Shown here in pieces: positions 16,272 through 20,218 of a DNA stretch of 20,218 nucleotides (positions are counted from its first letter, which is position 1; every line of letters starts with the position of its first letter). The stretch is from contig CAKRLV010000041.1 in the NCBI GenBank assembly GCA_934359755.1, positions 1 through 20,218 on the forward strand, written 5' to 3'. Under the pieces are notes generated by a model that was given only the letters and a program-made list of their open reading frames with translations, had not been told where the DNA came from and did no database searches. The DNA is from an uncultured Agathobacter sp. GTDB lineage: Bacteria; Bacillota; Clostridia; Lachnospirales; Lachnospiraceae. The position numbers and the translations under genes are program-made.

Positions 16272-16964
16272 ATGTATTATAGAATAATACCCATACTCGT
16301 TACGTTAGTGGTTATAATAATTGGATTTATAGCTAGAGTTATTAATGCAAGGGATATTTCGAAAAGACGAGAGTTTACAATATTATTTCAAAATACTTTT
16401 ATTGAACTAGCAAATAGATTCTTTAAAACTGGAAGAATGCCGGATGATTTATATTCAAAGTGTATTCATGATGTAGATGCTATACAGGCTGAATTAGGAT
16501 ATGACGGAATTATCGCGGGTTACGTTGATCGCTTGCATGGAATAAAAGGACAAAACTATCAATTATTTGTAAATATAATTCCTGAGATAAGACAAGCAGA
16601 AAGCATGAGAGACAATTCAATAATGATGGAGCGTGTTTCTCAATTGATAGGTACTTGCAATGATGCTTTGCAACGTCATGTGGGAAATTTAGATCGTGAA
16701 CTAAATAAGGAAAGAAAAGGTATTTTTAATCCGTTTATTTGCTTTCGTGAAGGAATTAGATTTATTATTGGTTTGCCAGCATTAATATTGTATTGGAGCG
16801 GAATTATAAGTACAAGAACAATCGGTGCTGCAAGGGTTAGTTCAGTATTTAAGTTTATTAGTAGTGTAATAACTCTAATAGGTCTAATTAGTTCGATAAT
16901 AACAATTTTGATTGGATGGAATGAAGCATCAGAGATTGTCGTTAAAATATGTAAATTATTTTAG
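16272..16964 (+). CDS. Three-helix membrane protein of unknown function, last gene of the defence operon
   Basis: The 230-residue protein has an N-terminal membrane helix (residues 5-23), a soluble middle of about 135 residues with helices and charge (RDISKRREFTILFQNTF...), and two C-terminal membrane helices (162-181 and 192-215). Between them is the phrase FNPFICFREGIRF (152-164), which I recall from other small membrane proteins encoded near defence genes. The ATG follows GGGAAGGAGTG by 9 bases and lies 20 bases after the HerA frame, so it belongs to the operon. A role at the membrane in sensing infection or killing the cell is possible; nothing in the sequence shows which. It ends just before a hairpin cluster. 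Confidence 0.7.
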   Translation: MYYRIIPILVTLVVIIIGFIARVINARDISKRREFTILFQNTFIELANRFFKTGRMPDDLYSKCIHDVDAIQAELGYDGIIAGYVDRLHGIKGQNYQLFVNIIPEIRQAESMRDNSIMMERVSQLIGTCNDALQRHVGNLDRELNKERKGIFNPFICFREGIRFIIGLPALILYWSGIISTRTIGAARVSSVFKFISSVITLIGLISSIITILIGWNEASEIVVKICKLF

Positions 16965-16982
16965 GTTTTAAGAAGATAGTGG

Positions 16983-17004
16983 CCTGCCTCTATAAAGAGG
17001 CAGG
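16983..17004 (+). terminator. Hairpin after the membrane-protein gene
   Basis: CCTGCCTC (16983-16990) pairs with GAGGCAGG (16997-17004) around TATAAA, 19 bases after the stop codon. Only TT follows the stem, so termination may depend on the second hairpin downstream (17091-17109). Confidence 0.5.
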
Positions 17005-17026
17005 ATTGACCAGAAGACCCAAATAA

Positions 17027-17095
17027 CCATTGGTCCAATGGACCAAAACTTCATACAGAAAAATTTACAGAGATCACTTTTGGTCCATTGGACCA
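17027..17095. repeat. Pair of palindromes in inverted orientation (TGGTCC..GGACCA)
   Basis: TGGTCCAATGGACCA (17031-17045) and TGGTCCATTGGACCA (17081-17095) are each palindromic. They are also reverse complements of one another, extended to 17 bases (17032-17048 versus 17077-17093). The first also overlaps a second palindrome, CCATTGG-T-CCAATGG (17027-17041), so alternative foldings exist. Related copies lie at 11664-11693 and 19757-19775. The role is unknown; site-specific protein binding or RNA switching are options. Confidence 0.75.
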
Positions 17096-17109
17096 GAAGT
17101 GGTCTTTTT
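17091..17109 (+). terminator. Hairpin with T-run overlapping the second palindrome
   Basis: GACCA (17091-17095), loop GAAG, TGGTC (17100-17104), then TTTTT. The stem shares its left arm with the palindrome at 17081-17095, so the two structures exclude each other: this is either a simple terminator or part of an attenuation-like switch. Confidence 0.5.
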
Positions 17110-17673
17110 CTATGCCTAAAATTGCAGAAATAATACCTGGAGCGGTACCGGTAGCTTCGCCACCTTTGGCAGAGGAATTTCAGATATTGTGAAAATAAGC
17201 TTCGCAGACGACATAGGAGTCTGGTTTCTCGTTCTAAAAGTATGCAACTTTAGGCGTATCCTGTTATCTATTTTCAGTCCGTGGCTCCGGAGAGGTTGTT
17301 GCTTGCGTGGAGAATCGCCAGTTTTGAAAGAATGCTCATTTTATGCGGACTAAAGGGTTTCAGACTATCTGAATAATCTCCGAATCTTATCTATAAGTAT
17401 CAAGCAGCTTGAAATCATTTTTGCCAAAGGTCAACAACATAGCTTGGATATTCGGTTAACCCCTTTGACGGGCTCGCCAGTTTTGGCAAGGAGAAATTTT
17501 TTTGGAAAATTTTCTCCGAAATTTAGTAATCAGCTTTTTTTCAACCCAAATGTATAGTGAAGGGTCAAGTAAATATTACAGATATTTTATAGAAAATTTC
17601 TGTAATCACGATTTCCAGGCTCCAAGTACATATTGAGGGGCGAAAAAAATACCTTGCGGAAGGAGGAAGCGGG
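17110..17673. other. Gene-free, hairpin-rich stretch before the mobility module
   Basis: No convincing gene is seen in 560 bases; only a 26-codon frame at about 17113 (MPKIAEIIPGAV...). Structures visible are TTCAGA-CTA-TCTGAA (17359-17373), a hairpin GGAGAAA...TTTCTCC (17490-17517), a hairpin ATTACAGA...TCTGTAAT (17575-17606), and a direct repeat TCGCCAGTTTTG (17315-17326 and 17474-17485). The AT-rich end with hairpins could be an origin, a transfer origin, or a long untranslated leader. None of these can be proven here. Confidence 0.4.
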
Positions 17674-18189
17674 ATGTACGAATATGAATCAGATGTAGCG
17701 AACTTCGCAAAATACTTTGATATCTATAATCTTATGCGAATATCTAAAGGTGCTACAGCGGATCAACTTAAGAAATGGTTGATTTCAGAAGGTATGCCGG
17801 AGACATCAGCAAGAAGGCACATAAAGGAATTCACAGAGGATTACGAAGGATGACTTTACGATTATGATGAGGAATCAGAGGAATATAGTGTTAGCAAATC
17901 TGGCATGGCATATTTCATTCGCAAGTTATCAGAATGGTCGGATATCAAGTTTTATGATCAGGAAGATTACGGTAAGGGAATCAATGCTGTGAAGAATCAA
18001 GTGAAGCAGCTTCAGGATGAGAAGAAAGAGATGAAGAAGAACCATCTGGAGACACAGGCTCTTTGTCACTCTCAGCAGAAATATATAGAGCAGCTGCATG
18101 AGGATATCAAGGCGCATCAGGACAAATATGTAAATCTTAGCGTGCAGCTAAGATTGTCAGAAGAAAGAATTAGAACTTTAGAAGAGTAG
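17674..18189 (+). pseudogene. Winged-helix plus coiled-coil protein, interrupted by an in-frame TGA
   Basis: The frame of 171 codon positions begins at an ATG preceded by GGAAGGAGGAAG and contains one internal TGA (17851-17853, codon 60). The N-terminal 59 residues (IYNLMRISKGATADQLKKWL, then PETSARRHIKEFTEDYEG) look like a winged-helix DNA-binding domain. After the stop the same frame continues LYDYDEESEEYSVSKSG and a C-terminal coiled coil of about 70 residues (NQVKQLQDEKKEMKKN to RLSEERIRTLEE). A Trp (TGG) or Arg (CGA) codon may have become TGA. An ATG at 17905 could start a separate 94-residue piece, but no clear ribosome site precedes it. The gene sits before the excisionase-like and integrase genes, so it is probably an element-borne regulator or replication accessory. 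I do not recognise the family. Confidence 0.6.
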
Positions 18190-18209
18190 ATTGAGAAAGG
18201 AGAATCATT

Positions 18210-18473
18210 ATGGCTCAAGCTCAGAAAGCACGTAAATTGGAAATAGAATTACCAGCAGTTAATGCGGAAGCAATGGATAAGGTGGTTCAGGATATTTATG
18301 TTAGAAAGTATATCCGTTACAAGGAGGGCGCTATCAGATATTCTGTTAGCCTTCATACATTCCAGAATATGGCAAGAGAAGCGGGAGCGATGATTAAGTG
18401 TAAGGGGATTTCCTTAGTGGATACGACCATCTTTGAGGAATATCTAGACAGCTTCCGAATCGAGAATAACTAA
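18210..18473 (+). CDS. DUF6462-type excisionase-like protein
   Basis: The 87-residue protein has the pattern VRKYIRYKEGAIRYSVSLHT followed by FQNMAREAGAMIKC and FEEYLDSFRI. This is the small helix-turn-helix protein (DUF6462 in memory) regularly found just before Tn916-type integrases in Clostridia. Such proteins act as excisionases, bending DNA at the attachment sites, or as regulators of integrase. The ATG follows GAAAGGAG by about 8 bases, 20 bases after the coiled-coil gene. It is 108 bases before the integrase. Function is inferred from size and position. Confidence 0.75.
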   Translation: MAQAQKARKLEIELPAVNAEAMDKVVQDIYVRKYIRYKEGAIRYSVSLHTFQNMAREAGAMIKCKGISLVDTTIFEEYLDSFRIENN

Positions 18474-18519
18474 GGTGTTCTAAAAAGAATTATAAAAAGA
18501 ATCAGAGTTTACATTACAA

Positions 18520-18575
18520 TGCGAGAAATGATGTTATAATACCATTGGGCTACGTTATTTCTCGCAGAAAGCGAG
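18520..18575 (+). promoter_or_regulatory. Integrase promoter and leader with competing hairpins
   Basis: An extended -10 TGTTATAAT (18532-18540) lies between the arms of a 10-bp inverted repeat, TGCGAGAAAT (18520-18529) and ATTTCTCGCA (18557-18566). Its right arm also holds CTCGC (18561-18565), which can pair with GCGAG (18571-18575) inside the integrase ribosome site (GCGAGG). So the same bases may act as an operator and as an RNA structure hiding the start. Confidence 0.5.
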
Positions 18576-18581
18576 GAACTT

Positions 18582-19625
18582 ATGAGTAGAAAAGATAATA
18601 AAGGTCGTGTTCTCTTTAAGGGCGAGACGCAGCGTAAGGATGGCAGATACGCATACAGCTACACAGATCAGCTGGGCAAAAGGCATAGCATTTATGATAA
18701 GGATTTGGTGAAGCTTCGTCTGAAGGAGAAGGAAATTCATAGGAGAATGGATGATGGACTGGATCCTGCAAAGGCAGACCGAATTACAGTAAATCAGATG
18801 TTTGACCGCTATATTTCTTTGAAATATTATATCAAGCCTTCTACCAGGGAGAATTACATCTACATGTACGAAAAATACATTCGTGAGTCCTTTGGAAAGA
18901 AGAAGCTTAGCAAGGTCAGGTATTCTGATGTGAAAGCGTTTTACTATTCACTGATTAATGAGCGAGGCTTTAAGCCAGCTAGTATCGAGATTGCACATAC
19001 CCTTCTTCATCCAACCTTTAATATGGCAGTAAGAGATGGTTATCTTAATCGTAATCCCACGGATGGTGTTATGGGTGAGATTAAGAAGAGCCACCAGTGG
19101 GAGCATAAGAAGAGACATGCGCTTACCATTGAACAGCAGAAAGCAGTGTCAACGTTTCTTGATACCCATGAAGACTACAGAGGCTGGAGACCAATCATCA
19201 CCGTGCTTCTTGGTACTGGTATGAGAATTGGTGAATGTCTGGGGCTTCGGTGGGAAGATATTGATTTTAAAGCAAATGAGATTGATGGATACAGCGGATT
19301 CATTTTCTCGATTTGTGAGAATCATGTATATACACCAGAATCTGTGAATCGAGCAATTAAGCGTATCTACACAGCCTACAATGAGGAAGAGACATTTATA
19401 GCAAAGAAGGAATATAGAGATCCGATTTTGCTTCCTCATTTTTCAGCCCATGTATTGCGTCACACCTTCTGTACAAGACTCTGTGAGAACGAAACGAATC
19501 TGAGGGGGATAATGGACATCATGGGACATTCGGATATTCAGACAACCATGAATATCTACGCAGAAGTGACCGGAGTGAAGAAGCAGGAATCTATGATGGC
19601 ACTCTCTGACAAAATCCTTGTCTAA
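18582..19625 (+). CDS. Tyrosine recombinase/integrase with an internal deletion
   Basis: The 347-residue protein is a Tn916-type integrase with an arm-binding N-terminus (KGRVLFKGETQRKDGRYAYSYTD), a SAM-like core-binding domain (VNQMFDRYISLKYYIKPSTRENY) and a catalytic domain with Arg215 (TGMRIGECLGLRW), His290 and Arg293 (HVLRHTF), His316 (GHSD) and Tyr326 (NIYAE). Family members are usually about 390-410 residues. Here RWEDIDFKANEI runs directly into DGYSGFIF, whereas relatives have about 50-60 residues between them containing the beta-hairpin with catalytic Lys (TPKTxxGxR). So an in-frame deletion near residues 230-235 (bases about 19270-19285) removes that lysine. The recombinase is probably inactive or impaired. 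GAGG precedes the ATG by 7 bases. Downstream lie short repeats that may be its binding sites. Confidence 0.88.
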   Translation: MSRKDNKGRVLFKGETQRKDGRYAYSYTDQLGKRHSIYDKDLVKLRLKEKEIHRRMDDGLDPAKADRITVNQMFDRYISLKYYIKPSTRENYIYMYEKYIRESFGKKKLSKVRYSDVKAFYYSLINERGFKPASIEIAHTLLHPTFNMAVRDGYLNRNPTDGVMGEIKKSHQWEHKKRHALTIEQQKAVSTFLDTHEDYRGWRPIITVLLGTGMRIGECLGLRWEDIDFKANEIDGYSGFIFSICENHVYTPESVNRAIKRIYTAYNEEETFIAKKEYRDPILLPHFSAHVLRHTFCTRLCENETNLRGIMDIMGHSDIQTTMNIYAEVTGVKKQESMMALSDKILV

Positions 19626-19732
19626 ACGCTAAAAGCGCTGTATAATCAAGGATGTACAACAACAATAAACGAAGTACTTATTATGGGTATAAGTCCAGTG
19701 ATTGGATGCTCCCATTGAAGTCAGTTTGGATG

Positions 19733-19753
19733 TTTACGACACTTTTTACGACA
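19733..19753 (+). repeat. Tandem TTTACGACA repeats downstream of the integrase
   Basis: TTTACGACA occurs at 19733-19741 and 19745-19753, a 12-base period, 110 bases after the integrase stop. Short tandem repeats at this place are commonly integrase arm- or core-binding sites; that role is inferred. Confidence 0.45.
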
Positions 19754-19756
19754 TGC

Positions 19757-19775
19757 TTTTGGTCCTCATTGGACC
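19757..19775. repeat. Third copy of the TTTTGGTCC..ATTGGACC palindrome
   Basis: TTTTGGTCC-TC-ATTGGACC matches 17077-17093 exactly except for two inserted bases. A weaker form, GGACCATATTGGA, lies near 19825-19840. Confidence 0.6.
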
Positions 19776-19891
19776 TCGGTGGATACTTGAAATTTTGAAA
19801 AATTGATTTCAGTGTTCTAACCTGGACCATATTGGATTAAAACGTGAAATGTGTGATTACCGCATCCCGACAATGAAGTCATTAGATAAGC

Positions 19892-19915
19892 AAAATGCCG
19901 AAAATAGGGCATTTT
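19892..19915. terminator. Bidirectional hairpin terminator
   Basis: AAAATGCC (19892-19899) pairs exactly with GGCATTTT (19908-19915) around an eight-base AT-rich loop. The short T-run on each side allows weak termination in both directions. It lies between the integrase and the WYL-type gene. Confidence 0.55.
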
Positions 19916-20142
19916 CAAGCGATTCAGGATAAAAAGAATCCCAAAATATATTGGATGATTTGATGAATACATTAAAAAAGTACTGGTTATGAATACTGAA
20001 TTTGAAAGAGTATCTTGCAGATAAAAGTGACAGTGTACCAATAGTTGGACTTGCTGACATGATAGGAACTTCTTTTATATGGTTATTTATGGTATCATAT
20101 AAGAGAAATTTTTAGCATTATCGGGGAGTTTGGAGGTGCATT

Positions 20143-20218
20143 ATGCCTAAATCATCAAATCAGAAATTGAAACTGATATATCTTATGAAAATTCTTCTGG
20201 AACGGACGGATGAAACGC
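20143..20218 (+). CDS. WYL-domain transcriptional regulator, 5' end only
   Basis: An ATG with GGAGGTG 6 bases upstream opens a frame that continues past the window edge. The 25 visible residues begin MPKSSNQKLKLIYLMKILLE, then RTDET, the typical N-terminal winged-helix start of the DeoR/WYL regulators common in Lachnospiraceae. The WYL domain would lie outside the window. It is likely a chromosomal gene flanking the island rather than cargo. The identification rests on a short stretch. Confidence 0.6.
   Translation, partial: MPKSSNQKLKLIYLMKILLERTDET

Larger units (their letters stand above)
19626..20142. other. Gene-free stretch between integrase and WYL regulator
   Basis: About 515 bases with no convincing gene on either strand; open frames on the minus strand have no ribosome sites. 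The stretch holds the short direct repeats and palindrome listed separately, a hairpin at 19892-19915, and the upstream region of the WYL gene. The right end of the island probably lies here, but the attachment core cannot be defined without its left partner. Confidence 0.5.

Noticed and set aside
14542..18189. Genetic code change (TAG or TGA read as an amino acid) as the reason for the internal stops.
   Set aside because: Intact neighbouring genes end with TAG and TGA at sensible positions, so both are used as normal stops.
11664..19775. Dispersed palindromes considered as a CRISPR array.
   Set aside because: Too few copies, no regular spacing, no spacers of uniform length and no cas genes.
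19817..20060. Two overlapping minus-strand frames between integrase and WYL gene.
   Set aside because: Short, mutually overlapping, no ribosome sites, and they cross a hairpin terminator.

Overview
The window looks like chromosome from a gut Lachnospiraceae-type Firmicute (Blautia/Roseburia/Dorea relatives). The signs are low to moderate GC, strong AGGAGG-type ribosome binding sites, occasional TTG starts, a CUT1 sugar transporter without its own ATPase, a GH36 alpha-galactosidase, and protein families (DUF4143 ATPase, DUF6462, WYL regulator, Tn916-like integrase) typical of that group. Species cannot be assigned from the sequence alone.

Left part (about 1-7310), metabolic core. A GNAT acetyltransferase gene is broken by one in-frame TGA. 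It is followed by a detached group II intron tail (domains V and VI only). A divergent AraC-type regulator then faces an operon for a lipoprotein sugar-binding protein, two permeases and a cytoplasmic GH36 alpha-galactosidase: raffinose- or melibiose-type sugars would be imported and cleaved inside the cell. The operon ends at a strong hairpin terminator.

Junction (about 7310-8300). The 3' end of an IS66-type transposase (minus strand) abuts the C-terminal remnant of a DUF4143 ATPase gene. This is an insertion and deletion scar marking the edge of accessory DNA.

Accessory island (about 8200-20100). The first unit is a tightly packed four-gene operon: an AbiEi-like antitoxin/regulator, a PIN-like protein where the AbiEii toxin would be expected, a RhuM-like DNA-binding protein, and a Doc-type Fic protein. 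It ends in a perfect 30-bp palindrome. A structured 300-base intergenic region follows, then a clean promoter with direct repeats that drives a second operon: small HTH protein, HNH nuclease, (doubtful small ORF), SIR2, HerA ATPase and a three-helix membrane protein. SIR2 plus HerA matches a known anti-phage pair; the HNH, HTH and membrane genes make it a larger, possibly undescribed arrangement. HerA is interrupted by a TAG where a conserved Gln would be. The right end is a mobility module: a 700-base gene-free, hairpin-rich stretch, a wHTH/coiled-coil gene (also with an in-frame TGA), a DUF6462 excisionase-like gene, and a tyrosine integrase that has lost an internal segment including the expected catalytic Lys hairpin. 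A WYL-type regulator starts at the right edge.

Overall the island looks like a defence/toxin-antitoxin cargo on an integrative element that is decaying or immobilised. A recurring palindromic motif (TTTTGGTCC...GGACC) is scattered through it and is not explained by the genes.
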